From Promethearchaeota archaeon (GTDB lineage: Archaea; Asgardarchaeota; Lokiarchaeia; Sigynarchaeales; SOKP01): 32,255 nucleotides of DNA. This document shows positions 25,077 to 32,255 of the stretch, piece by piece (positions within the stretch are counted from its first letter, which is position 1; each line of letters opens with the position of its first letter). The notes under the pieces were generated by a model that saw only the letters and a program-made list of their open reading frames with translations, made no database searches and was not told the DNA's origin. The stretch covers positions 1 through 32,255 of the forward strand of contig JAEOTW010000322.1 in the NCBI GenBank assembly GCA_016839655.1, read 5' to 3'. The position numbers were made by a program, and so were the translations under genes.

Positions 25077-27113
25077 ATGAATAATGATCAAAAGAAAAAG
25101 GTAGAATTACCAAGAGAAGAAGAAGATTTTATAGAAGAAATTCAATCCATTTTACCTAAAGATGATTCGAAATATAGTTTCTTTTATGATGTAGAAGACA
25201 ACAATATAAGTAGGATTTATTTACATTCAAGAACTATGAAGCATCTTCCAGATTCGTTAGGAAATCTTAGCTCATTAAAAATTCTTGAATTAGGGAGTAA
25301 CAGACTTCAAATTGTTCCAGAAACTATTTCTAATCTTACTTCTCTTACTTATCTTGTATTGAATTGGAATGGTTTAAAAGAATTACCTTCTTGGATTGGT
25401 AAGCTTAAATCGTTAACTCGATTTCATTTATCGCATAACAAATTAGAGCTTCTTCCAGATTCGCTAGGTGATTTAAAGAACCTTGAGATTCTCCATTTAA
25501 ATAATAATAATTTAAAGAAACTTCCCGAATCTATTGGAAATCTCTCATCCCTTAAAGAACTTAGATTAGAGTATAACTTATTAACAACGCTTCCAAATTC
25601 TATAGGAAATTTATGTAGAATTGAAACATTATATCTCAACAATAATATCCTAGCCAATTTACCAACTTCAATAGGGAATATGAAGAATCTAAAGGAAATT
25701 TATCTTAAATATAATAATATTGACCAATTACCAGAGTCAATCACGAATCTTTCGAATCTAACTAATTTGAGATTAAATAATAACCATTTAAAGAAACTTC
25801 CTGAAACAATGACTAGACTAAATTCCCTACGTAATTTAGATCTTAGCTTTAATTATATTGAGAATTTGCCAAAATCCTTATGTGATATGGCTTCTCTTCG
25901 GGAACTAAAGTTATTTGAAAATAATATAAAAGAGCTACCCCAAAACTTAGCAAATTTTAAAAAATTACGAGTATTAGACTTAAGATTAAATTCTTTAGTT
26001 AATCTCCCAGAATCTATAGGATATATTAAACCTCTAAAATCTTTACAATTAAGCTGTAATTCTCTAATAAATCTGCCAAAATCTGTAATAAATTTGAAAT
26101 ATATGAAAGATTTAAATGTCTCGGGAAACCGCATCACACATCTCGATCCTGAAGTAATTGAATTTTTTGAAAAAATCGAGAAGAAAAAAAATCTCCCTGA
26201 AATTTTAAATTTAAAGGATAATCCTATAACCAAAAAACAACTTAAATTGGAAAAAGAATCTGTATTACAAAAAATTGATTACTATATAGAATTAACTATA
26301 CCTCAATCTTGGAAAGTCAAGCTTCGAAGGATTTTAGACATTTATGGTTTGAGTAATCATCAAGATAAGATCTTTGATGCTATTAGATATAGATTTCCGA
26401 TGATCAAACATTATGTAAAGGATGACAATAGTATTGATGTCGGACTCTCTAAATTAGGGGGAAATCCGGATGTTCCCGAAAATTTTGAGTGGCCTTATTG
26501 GAATAAAAGACCTCTAAGTTTTTTGATGCAATTTAATCTAAAAGATTTAAGAAATTTTAAGGAAAATCCCTTTCCTACTCAAAGTGGACTATTATACTTT
26601 TTCTATGATCCCTTACAGGATGATTGGGGAGCAGAATTTGCTAAAAATGAGGGAGCATGGCGGGTTCTATATTATAATGATGACAAATCTGAACTTGTTC
26701 GAATTAAAAATCCCTCAGAAAAAAGAGAGTATACATATCCTACTTGTTTAGTGACATTTTATAAAGATATTCACTTACCATGCTTTTTACTTTCAGGAAA
26801 AGAGATAGAACCATACACTCCAGATTTTTTTAATGATAGCCCTCTTGAATTCGATTTCAGATTAGACCGTTATGGCAGGTTCCGTAGTGATTTTTTTGAA
26901 CATGATAACCATGCTCTTTTTGGATATCCTGACGAGATTCAAGAACTGGGAAAAATGAATGGATGGTGCCAATTATTACAGCTGTGTGAAGATGAAATGC
27001 TAATATGGGTTTGGGGACATGGACCTCATGGAAGAATACATTTTATGATTAGAGAAGATGATTTGAGAAGTAATAATTATGATAATGTTCATTTGATAAT
27101 GGACTGTTATTAA
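25077..27113 (+). CDS. leucine-rich-repeat protein with C-terminal DUF1963-like domain
   Basis: The 678-residue protein has no leader motif. Residues about 45-345 contain about 14 LRRs of the LPESIGNL..L..L.L..N.L type, closely similar to those of protein F. Residues about 440-678 match the DUF1963 (YwqG-like) pattern: SKLGGNPDVPENFEWPYW, LSFLMQFNL, QSGLLYFFYD, ALFGYPDEIQ, and near the end GRIHFMIREDDL followed by NVHLIMDCY. DUF1963 proteins are of unknown function; in bacteria they are often found in toxin-immunity-like neighbourhoods. The gene starts seven bases after G. It probably ends the operon, because the 71-bp promoter repeat follows 10 bases after its stop. The ligand of the LRR surface is unknown. 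Confidence 0.8.
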   Translation: MNNDQKKKVELPREEEDFIEEIQSILPKDDSKYSFFYDVEDNNISRIYLHSRTMKHLPDSLGNLSSLKILELGSNRLQIVPETISNLTSLTYLVLNWNGLKELPSWIGKLKSLTRFHLSHNKLELLPDSLGDLKNLEILHLNNNNLKKLPESIGNLSSLKELRLEYNLLTTLPNSIGNLCRIETLYLNNNILANLPTSIGNMKNLKEIYLKYNNIDQLPESITNLSNLTNLRLNNNHLKKLPETMTRLNSLRNLDLSFNYIENLPKSLCDMASLRELKLFENNIKELPQNLANFKKLRVLDLRLNSLVNLPESIGYIKPLKSLQLSCNSLINLPKSVINLKYMKDLNVSGNRITHLDPEVIEFFEKIEKKKNLPEILNLKDNPITKKQLKLEKESVLQKIDYYIELTIPQSWKVKLRRILDIYGLSNHQDKIFDAIRYRFPMIKHYVKDDNSIDVGLSKLGGNPDVPENFEWPYWNKRPLSFLMQFNLKDLRNFKENPFPTQSGLLYFFYDPLQDDWGAEFAKNEGAWRVLYYNDDKSELVRIKNPSEKREYTYPTCLVTFYKDIHLPCFLLSGKEIEPYTPDFFNDSPLEFDFRLDRYGRFRSDFFEHDNHALFGYPDEIQELGKMNGWCQLLQLCEDEMLIWVWGHGPHGRIHFMIREDDLRSNNYDNVHLIMDCY

Positions 27114-27122
27114 TTTAATCAG

Positions 27123-27193
27123 AAAAATTCAACACTCAAGGATTTAAAATAATTTTTATTTTTAAATATCCTTTAGAAGTATAAGACAAAAAT
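27123..27193 (+). repeat. 71-bp direct repeat, copy 2 (promoter of the SWIM-LRR gene)
   Basis: Ungapped match to 12391-12461, 60 of 71 positions by eye. The TATA-like part is TTTTTAAATAT at 27159-27169, followed by the shared CCT and GACAAAAAT. The downstream ATG is at 27234. The two copies flank the whole leader-protein array as direct repeats. Confidence 0.65.
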
Positions 27194-27233
27194 TAAAGAA
27201 TTTAAGTTTAAATTGCCTGAGAAAGAATAAGTC

Positions 27234-28418
27234 ATGAAATTTCAAGAGATATGGAAGATACCATCAAAGAAATGGGGCTCTAAACCCAAGAGATCATATG
27301 AAGTTAAATTACTTTTAGATGGATCTTATACATGTGAATGTCAAGTATGGAAGCAGAAAAAAGTTTGTAGACATGTTAGAGTGGCTAGACAATGGAGCGG
27401 ACCAGATTATATTCTGCCTGAAGAAGAATTTAATAAACCAATGAATGAAGAAAGGTATAGCATAAATTCACAAATTATACCATTTAGAGAGTTTATTGAT
27501 GAGGAATTTATGGGTCATGATTTCGTTATTAAAATGGTTAAATTATCTGAAAAAATTGGAGATTTTTCAGTTAGATTGGAAATTGCAAGGATTCAGCATA
27601 TTGTAGAGTACACTAAGGATTTAAAGCAATTTAATCAATTTGTTGGGAAGATCGCTCCACAAGGATTTAAGAATACCACATTATATAAATCTCTTTATGG
27701 ACAAGCCGGGTGGAAATATTACGATTATACCTGGATACAGCACATTCACATTGATAATTTGGGAGAGGACAATCATGACTTTTGTCTCTTCATATTTTTA
27801 GATCCATTAGATTATAGGAAAATATCGATGAAAATAATGTATGTTTTTGATACTAAAATTCCGAAAGAATTAGAACTTAAACACAACTCTCTCTGTAAAG
27901 AAATACAAGAATGGGTTGATAGTAATCATAAAATTCATTTAAGTAATCCTGAGATTGAAAGAGAATTAATTGAAGCTTTAAAACCACAGAAAGAAAGAAA
28001 AGATCCTGTTAAAGAACAATTATCTCTATATATCAGAGAGTTAGTAGAGAAAAACCCTAGAGAACTAATCTTATCAAATCGCAGAATAAAGGAGTTGCCA
28101 TCATCAATTTGTAAATATGATTCACTTGAAGTCCTTTTTCTTGATAATAATAACTTAGAATCTTTACCAAGCTGTATTGGGAACCTTACTTCATTAGTCA
28201 AATTAAAAGTTTCGAATAATTCCTTAATAAGATTACCAGAGTCAATGGGTGCCTTAAAATCGCTCAAATTTTTATATTTAAACCATAATCCTATAAGTGA
28301 ATTACCCTTATCTTTGAAAGATTTATCGTCTTTAAAAATATTAAATATTTCAAATACAAATATAAAAGAGATTCCTCAGGATATTAAAAAAATTGAAACA
28401 CTAAAGATTATAAAATAG
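27234..28418 (+). CDS. SWIM zinc-finger protein with C-terminal leucine-rich repeats
   Basis: The 394-residue protein has a SWIM zinc finger near its start: C34-x-C36-x8-C45-x-H47 (TCECQVWKQKKVCRHV), preceded by a strand YEVKLLLDGS. SWIM fingers bind DNA or proteins. Residues about 55-245 form a middle region I do not recognise (DEEFMGHDFVIKMV, GWKYYDYTWIQHIHIDNLGE). Residues about 275-394 contain five LRRs of the same class as in F and the DUF1963 protein. The LRR end is abrupt, with no capping domain. The gene has its own copy of the 71-bp promoter, so it is probably expressed together with the leader array. A hairpin terminator follows at 28425-28458. Confidence 0.75.
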   Translation: MKFQEIWKIPSKKWGSKPKRSYEVKLLLDGSYTCECQVWKQKKVCRHVRVARQWSGPDYILPEEEFNKPMNEERYSINSQIIPFREFIDEEFMGHDFVIKMVKLSEKIGDFSVRLEIARIQHIVEYTKDLKQFNQFVGKIAPQGFKNTTLYKSLYGQAGWKYYDYTWIQHIHIDNLGEDNHDFCLFIFLDPLDYRKISMKIMYVFDTKIPKELELKHNSLCKEIQEWVDSNHKIHLSNPEIERELIEALKPQKERKDPVKEQLSLYIRELVEKNPRELILSNRRIKELPSSICKYDSLEVLFLDNNNLESLPSCIGNLTSLVKLKVSNNSLIRLPESMGALKSLKFLYLNHNPISELPLSLKDLSSLKILNISNTNIKEIPQDIKKIETLKIIK

Positions 28419-28424
28419 AAACTT

Positions 28425-28458
28425 GACAATGAATGATAGAATCCATTGTCTATTTTTT
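28425..28458 (+). terminator. hairpin and T-run terminator after the SWIM-LRR gene
   Basis: GACAATG (28425-28431) pairs with CATTGTC (28444-28450), with a 12-base loop that can pair a little further. The stem is followed at once by a T-rich tail (28451-28460). It lies seven bases after the TAG stop, the expected place. Confidence 0.5.
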
Positions 28459-28605
28459 ATCCCTCTTTTTGCATGTTATCTATTTTTAGACACTTTCTTT
28501 TTGTTTTAGCTTTAAATATTCAAATTTCAAAATTATTTTGAAATCAGTTTTACCAAATTGCATCTTTTTCATTTAAATATAACCGGTATAATTATGGTTA
28601 AAATA

Positions 28606-28615
28606 TTTATAAATA
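28606..28615 (+). promoter_or_regulatory. TATA-like box ahead of the membrane protease operon
   Basis: TTTATAAATA fits an archaeal TATA box, with expected transcription start near 28636. It would leave a leader of about 110 bases before ATG 28747. Confidence 0.4.
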
Positions 28616-28746
28616 AGAAAAATCAAAGAGAAAAAATGTTTGTAAGTGAAAGTATTGATATTAGGCAAAGTGAAATTATAATTTTTTTTTAAATACTCTC
28701 AGTAGTAATTGATAGAAATTTAAAAATAACAAATTGTAGAAAGAAG

Positions 28747-29451
28747 ATGTTTGAAGAATTACCGTTTATATTAGGTTTTATGGTGTTTTCAATAGTGGTT
28801 TCCTATCTAATTTTGCATTATATCCCTGAGCCATACATAAAAATTTTTATTGGTATAATGATCGTGGGAGTTGTGATTCACGAGTTATTTCACTATCTGA
28901 TGTGTCTTATTACTAACACTCCTGTTGATAAAGTGAATCTTTTGGATAAGATAAGAAGGGAACATGGTTCAGGATATACAAAATATGAAGTAGGCGGTAG
29001 TGTATTAGTCAAGAGTGAAGAAGACGTAAGTTTTTTACAAGCTGTTTTAGTGAGTTTTGCCCCATTAGTTTTTTCCTTTTGGATATTCTTTTTGTTATTG
29101 AACCAAGTAATTCATCCGACAAATGAAATCCTATTTTTTATCTCCCTTTTTATTGTCTTATCAATTATATTTTCTGCAGCTCCATCGTCAGCAGATTTAC
29201 TTTGCGTCCCGAGAGCATTTAGAGTAAATCCCAAATATTCAACTTATCAGATATTTCTTTTATGTCTGTCAATTTTAATGGTTTGGTGGATAGCCCCATT
29301 TTTTGGATCAGCTACACCTCATGAGGCAATTATTTACCTTTTGATTGGAGCCTTTTATTATCTGTGGAAATATGGATTTAAATTAATCAATTTTATAATC
29401 CAATCTGCCATTCCAAATAAAAATTTTAAAAAGTATTCAAGAGGTGAGTAA
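28747..29451 (+). CDS. HExxH polytopic membrane protein (M50-like/site-2 protease-like)
   Basis: The 234-residue protein has about six hydrophobic segments. The motif HELFH in VVIHELFHYLMC (about residues 44-48) lies within a membrane helix, as in intramembrane zinc metalloproteases of the M50 type, where the two His and the Glu form the active site. A candidate for the third ligand is the Asp in AAPSSADLLCVP after the fifth helix. Between them is a soluble loop with GSGYTKYEVGGSVLV. Substrates are unknown. It heads a probable operon with the ATPase at 29455 and the acidic repeat protein. Its stop TAA (29449-29451) is in the same frame as the ATPase, so readthrough would fuse the two. Confidence 0.6.
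   Translation: MFEELPFILGFMVFSIVVSYLILHYIPEPYIKIFIGIMIVGVVIHELFHYLMCLITNTPVDKVNLLDKIRREHGSGYTKYEVGGSVLVKSEEDVSFLQAVLVSFAPLVFSFWIFFLLLNQVIHPTNEILFFISLFIVLSIIFSAAPSSADLLCVPRAFRVNPKYSTYQIFLLCLSILMVWWIAPFFGSATPHEAIIYLLIGAFYYLWKYGFKLINFIIQSAIPNKNFKKYSRGE
29441..29448 (+). promoter_or_regulatory. strong ribosome binding site ahead of an ATC start
   Basis: GAGGTGAG, close to a perfect anti-16S match, overlaps the end of the protease gene. Six bases follow, then ATC 29455, the codon that would start a well-formed N-terminus (EEEFYHAII). There is no ATG, GTG or TTG in frame until 29566. Confidence 0.6.
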
Positions 29452-29454
29452 AAG

Positions 29455-31587
29455 ATCGAAGAAGAGTTTTATCATGCTATCATAAGCATTACTCAAGTTC
29501 CTAATACAAAAAATGTTACTAAAGATGTACCTTCATGGTTATGTGATCCTTTTGCAGATAAACGTGTGTATGGTGCAAAATTTAATCTCGAAGATGATTA
29601 TTTCTCTTGGAAATTCTTTTTGAAGGAGTATTCGGAAATGAGAGCAATTCAAAATGGGCATTTATTTTTAGATTACTTACGAGAGATTTATCCTGGATTA
29701 TCTGGAGAAGTAAAAGTAAAGCCAATAGAATATAGCGATTTAACAATTGAGAAACCTATATTCGAGTTACTTCTCCCAGAACCATTTTTTAATAAAAAAA
29801 TTACTCTTTTCAGGAAGATAATTAATTTGTTTATTTTTAACAAGAATCATAGAATTAAGATCTATATTCTATGGCAGAAAGATGATTCAATAATAGCAGA
29901 ATTTGAGGATACAGAATTAGAGAAATATTATAAATCAGGTAATGCGTATAAAATTAAAATTTATATTGCTACAGACCCCAAATTCGAAAATGATACTGAT
30001 TTATCAGAATTCATGGGACATTTGCATTATTTAACAACAGATATTCAAAATATAAAAGGTCAAAAAGCAACACTTCAACAAGTATCTGGGGAAATATGGA
30101 GTGAAATACTGGAGGGAACAGCTATCTGGCAGAATCGTGAGGGAAAAAATACAGGTAGTTTCTTAAGAAGAATAATTGATGAAATTCCCGAGTGGCAAAT
30201 ACCCGGATTTGTAAGCCCTAAAGTTATAGATTTTGACATTCCTGAGTATTTTCTATTGGATAAAGCATTAAATGTACGGAATGAAAATATAAGTTTCCTA
30301 AATAAGCCAAATCAGGAGGATTTATGCCTTGGTAATTATATTTCTAGAGGGGTAATAACAAATAAAAATGTGTTTCTTTCACCGGATGATCTTATTTACC
30401 ATATGTCAATTAATGGGCTAACAGGATCTGGAAAAACGACATTTTTAAATCATGTAGAGCATGAAATCTCAATAAAAATACCTGGTTGTGGAGTTTTAAT
30501 TATAGGGTTACGAAAAAATGATGAATATGTACCATATAATTTAGATATCATTTTAAAATATGGTGATTCAAAACTTAGAATTCCTTACTATTTTAAAGGA
30601 GAGAATATTGAAGTAACCTTTGAACAGTTAGCCGCTTTAATTGTTTCTTCTTTAGGATTAAAACAACCAGTCGATATTGTGATGTATAATGTATTGATTA
30701 AATATTTTAGTGAAAACAAAGATGTCCCAGATTCTTTAGAGCACCTTTTTGGTAAGATTTTAGTTTGGTTTAAAAAACATCCTTATCACAAGAAATATCA
30801 ACAAAACATTATAAATGCCATTACAAATCGGGCTTTAAAATATACTGCATCTCTAACTTTAGATGCAATAACGAGATTACCTTCTATTAAACCATCCTGG
30901 TTTATAGAATGGATAGACGGAAAAAATGTTTATATAGACTTATCCGATACGATATGTAATGACTTTATTAAAAAATTATTGGTAAATTTGATTTTTCAGA
31001 TGATTAGAATCTTTTTCCCCCAAAGTAGAACGAATAAATTGAAGAATGTAATTATATTGGATGAAATTGGAGAGATCGCAAAAAAACCAGCTACTACATC
31101 CTCTCATGATGATGAGTTTATTTCTCAATTTTTTTTTGAGAAAGTATTATCTGAATTTTTAGAGGCTTTTAGAAGCCGAGGGATATCGATTATAAGCACT
31201 GCCCAAAAGCCATCTGAATTATTTGAATCAATTTATTCTCTTCCTAATATTTTAATTTTGTTCACAATTGCCCATTCCTGCAGCAAATTGTTCACAAATG
31301 ATATTGAGGAACAGGATTCTTTAGCTAATTTAGGAAGAAGAAAAGCGATTATTATTGATGGAGTAAATGGGCGAAAATTTGCATTTTATACTAAGGATTT
31401 CAATTACGACTATCTCCCAAATCATACAACAGATAGTGATGAGAGAATTTGCTCATCATGCGAAAATTATATAAAACCTTATGATAATTTTTGTAGTTCT
31501 TGTGGGGATTCTTTAAATTTAAGTCGCATAAAAAGTGGCAGAAAGTTTGATAAAGAACCTACAGAAATCGTTAAAGAAGAAAAATAA
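29455..31587 (+). CDS. HerA/VirB4-like ATPase with C-terminal zinc ribbon (probable ATC start)
   Basis: Counted from ATC 29455 the protein has 710 residues. If GTG 29566 were used it would have 673. The 37 extra codons read as normal protein (EEEFYHAIISITQVPN, VPSWLCDPFADKR) and carry the ribosome site. Walker A is GLTGSGKTT at 321-329 and Walker B is VIILDEIGEI with D536-E537, both intact. FRSRGISIISTAQKPSEL after Walker B matches the sensor region of HerA/VirB4/TraG motors. The C-terminus has two CxxC pairs, C666/C669 and C680/C683 (ICSSCENY, FCSSCG), a zinc ribbon. Such hexameric motors pump DNA or drive secretion. Together with the degenerate membrane-anchored relative at 2107-5964 it may form an active/inactive pair; this is inference. 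Confidence 0.75.
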   Translation: MEEEFYHAIISITQVPNTKNVTKDVPSWLCDPFADKRVYGAKFNLEDDYFSWKFFLKEYSEMRAIQNGHLFLDYLREIYPGLSGEVKVKPIEYSDLTIEKPIFELLLPEPFFNKKITLFRKIINLFIFNKNHRIKIYILWQKDDSIIAEFEDTELEKYYKSGNAYKIKIYIATDPKFENDTDLSEFMGHLHYLTTDIQNIKGQKATLQQVSGEIWSEILEGTAIWQNREGKNTGSFLRRIIDEIPEWQIPGFVSPKVIDFDIPEYFLLDKALNVRNENISFLNKPNQEDLCLGNYISRGVITNKNVFLSPDDLIYHMSINGLTGSGKTTFLNHVEHEISIKIPGCGVLIIGLRKNDEYVPYNLDIILKYGDSKLRIPYYFKGENIEVTFEQLAALIVSSLGLKQPVDIVMYNVLIKYFSENKDVPDSLEHLFGKILVWFKKHPYHKKYQQNIINAITNRALKYTASLTLDAITRLPSIKPSWFIEWIDGKNVYIDLSDTICNDFIKKLLVNLIFQMIRIFFPQSRTNKLKNVIILDEIGEIAKKPATTSSHDDEFISQFFFEKVLSEFLEAFRSRGISIISTAQKPSELFESIYSLPNILILFTIAHSCSKLFTNDIEEQDSLANLGRRKAIIIDGVNGRKFAFYTKDFNYDYLPNHTTDSDERICSSCENYIKPYDNFCSSCGDSLNLSRIKSGRKFDKEPTEIVKEEK

Positions 31588-31603
31588 ATCAGGAAGTAAA
31601 TAC

Positions 31604-31610
31604 GGAGGAG
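31604..31610 (+). promoter_or_regulatory. strong ribosome binding site ahead of an ATT start
   Basis: GGAGGAG lies seven bases before ATT 31618, which opens the acidic repeat protein. After the last in-frame stop (TAA 31597-31599) there is no ATG, GTG or TTG in this frame until GTG 31870, inside the protein. Confidence 0.6.
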
Positions 31611-31617
31611 AATTTAT

Positions 31618-32255
31618 ATTAGTGAATCTGGTGATGAATATGATGAAAATGAACCAGAAAATGAACCCGATGAAGAATTTGATCCTAATGAGGACTATGA
31701 CTGGGAAAATGATTTCGATCCTAATGAGGACTATGACTGGGAAAATGATTTCGATCCTAATGAAGATTATGATTGGGATAAAGAAAATGAAACTGATAAT
31801 GAAACTGGTTCAGATGAAGAATCAGATTCAGAAAGCCAACCACTTGATTATAATAACGAACCTCATCATGTGCCAAATATTAATAGTGATGGTTCAGAAA
31901 CAATTTTATTCCCAGTTGAACAAGAACCTGATGGTGAACCAATAGAAGAACCAGAAGAACAACCAGACCCAGAAGTAGTACCTGAATGGGCAGATCCAAA
32001 AGAGCTAGCCGGAGAAGAAATTCCAGAGATGCCTGTTCCAGACGATATGTTTGAACCTGTAGAGCCGGAAAGTGAACCTATAGAAGAACCAGAAGAACAA
32101 CCAGAAGAACAACCAGACCCAGAAGTAGTCCCAGAATGGGCAGATCCAAAAGAGCTAGCCGGAGAAGAAATTCCAGAGATGCCTGTTCCAGACGATATGT
32201 TTGAACCTGTAGAGCCGGAAAGTGAACCTATAGAAGAACCAGAAGAACAACCAGA
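31618..32255 (+). CDS. very acidic tandem-repeat protein (3' truncated by the window, probable ATT start)
   Basis: From ATT 31618 the frame stays open to the window edge (212 codons shown) and reads SESGDEYDENEPENEP at the start. It is dominated by Asp, Glu and Pro, with few basic residues. Three copies of FDPNEDYDWEND-like units are followed by 46-50-residue repeats containing EPIEEPEEQPDPEVVPEW, ADPKELAGEEIPEMP and VPDDMFEPVEPES. No signal peptide or membrane helix is seen. Low-complexity acidic chains of this kind are usually disordered; they may bind basic partners or act as spacers. The gene follows the ATPase by about 30 bases, so it is probably co-transcribed. The full length and C-terminus are outside the window. 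Confidence 0.7.
   Translation, partial: MSESGDEYDENEPENEPDEEFDPNEDYDWENDFDPNEDYDWENDFDPNEDYDWDKENETDNETGSDEESDSESQPLDYNNEPHHVPNINSDGSETILFPVEQEPDGEPIEEPEEQPDPEVVPEWADPKELAGEEIPEMPVPDDMFEPVEPESEPIEEPEEQPEEQPDPEVVPEWADPKELAGEEIPEMPVPDDMFEPVEPESEPIEEPEEQP
31681..31779 (+). repeat. 36-bp tandem repeat inside the acidic protein gene
   Basis: The unit coding DPNEDYDWENDF occurs at 31681-31716 and again, base for base, at 31717-31752. A third, partial copy (31753-31779) differs at several third positions and at its end. It indicates recent duplication of the first two units. Confidence 0.8.
31936..32255 (+). repeat. 138/150-bp tandem repeat inside the acidic protein gene
   Basis: Unit 1 is 31936-32073 (46 codons) and unit 2 is 32074-32223 (50 codons, with an extra PEEQ of 12 bases). 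Unit 3 starts at 32224 and runs off the window. The units are nearly identical in sequence, so copy number may vary between strains and the assembly may be collapsed here. Confidence 0.8.

Larger units (their letters stand above)
28419..28746. other. 328-base intergenic region: terminator, promoter and a tiny ORF
   Basis: The left end holds a hairpin plus T-run (listed). The middle is AT-rich with no gene on either strand. The right part has a TATA-like box at 28606-28615. At 28636-28692 is an 18-codon frame, MFVSESIDIRQSEIIIFF, whose ATG lies where transcription would start. It could be an upstream peptide or chance. Confidence 0.5.

Noticed and set aside
25424..26233. Reverse-strand frames in the LRR genes
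   Set aside because: Repeated antisense frames with similar sequence follow from the LRR periodicity on the plus strand; the same happens at 23127-23342 and 27935-28267.
12391..27193. The 71-bp direct repeats as attachment sites of an integrated element
   Set aside because: No integrase, recombinase or tRNA gene is present near either copy, and each copy has a TATA-like box at the right place for its downstream gene. A shared promoter explains them better.
21824..28418. LRR-coding DNA as a CRISPR-like or non-coding repeat array
   Set aside because: Periodicity is about 69 bases (23 codons), the repeats vary at third positions, and the frame is open throughout, so it is protein repeat and not a CRISPR array.
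31535..31945. Plus-strand open frame of 136 codons rich in Met, Lys and Asn
   Set aside because: It overlaps the end of the ATPase and the acidic repeat gene in another frame. Its composition (runs of MKMNQKMNPMKN) is the shifted reading of the Glu/Asp repeats, and the in-frame acidic protein has a good ribosome site.

Overview
The window is strongly AT-rich. It looks like an archaeal chromosome segment, most likely from an Asgard archaeon of the Lokiarchaeia type. The signs are TATA-like boxes upstream of several genes, Shine-Dalgarno sites with ATG and TTG starts, a stand-alone Cdc48/VAT N-domain, many leucine-rich-repeat (LRR) proteins, and a module centred on the motif EFW[GA]HCSN that I recall from Lokiarchaeal hypothetical proteins. 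The lineage is an inference from protein style; there is no marker gene. No tRNA, rRNA, CRISPR array or insertion sequence was seen.

Layout. Positions 1-5964: the tail of an MFS-type transporter, a lone Cdc48 N-domain protein, an EFWGHCSN-TPR protein, and a large membrane-anchored VirB4/HerA-like protein with a degenerate P-loop. Positions 5965-12350 form a small defence-like island: a DUF3800-like protein, a single-chain Type IIG restriction-modification enzyme, a reverse-strand HEPN-like protein, and gene remnants. Positions 12391-27113 are one long plus-strand array. It holds a SPASM radical SAM enzyme and six proteins that share an N-terminal leader of the form M[RK]I..-[DE]GF[VI]TNSS[ST], plus a seventh paralogue without the leader. 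It also holds a 1947-residue alpha-solenoid protein with two EFW[GA]HCSN modules, and LRR proteins, one of them fused to the leader domain and one to a DUF1963-like domain. The promoter-like 71-bp sequence ahead of the array recurs just after it, ahead of a SWIM zinc-finger/LRR gene (27234-28418). Positions 28600-32255 hold an HExxH membrane protease-like protein, an intact HerA/VirB4-like ATPase with a C-terminal zinc ribbon, and a very acidic tandem-repeat protein that runs off the end.

The most interesting part is the 12.4-27.1 kb array. A radical SAM maturase-like enzyme overlaps by ATGA with a leader-bearing protein, and the near-invariant GF[VI]TNSS[ST] leader caps otherwise divergent partners. 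This suggests a leader-guided modification or recognition system with many clients. The sequence shows the shared leader and the linkage; that the enzyme acts on the leader is a hypothesis. Two consecutive genes near the right end have strong ribosome binding sites at normal spacing to ATC and ATT and no canonical start nearby, which would cause gene finders to truncate or miss them.
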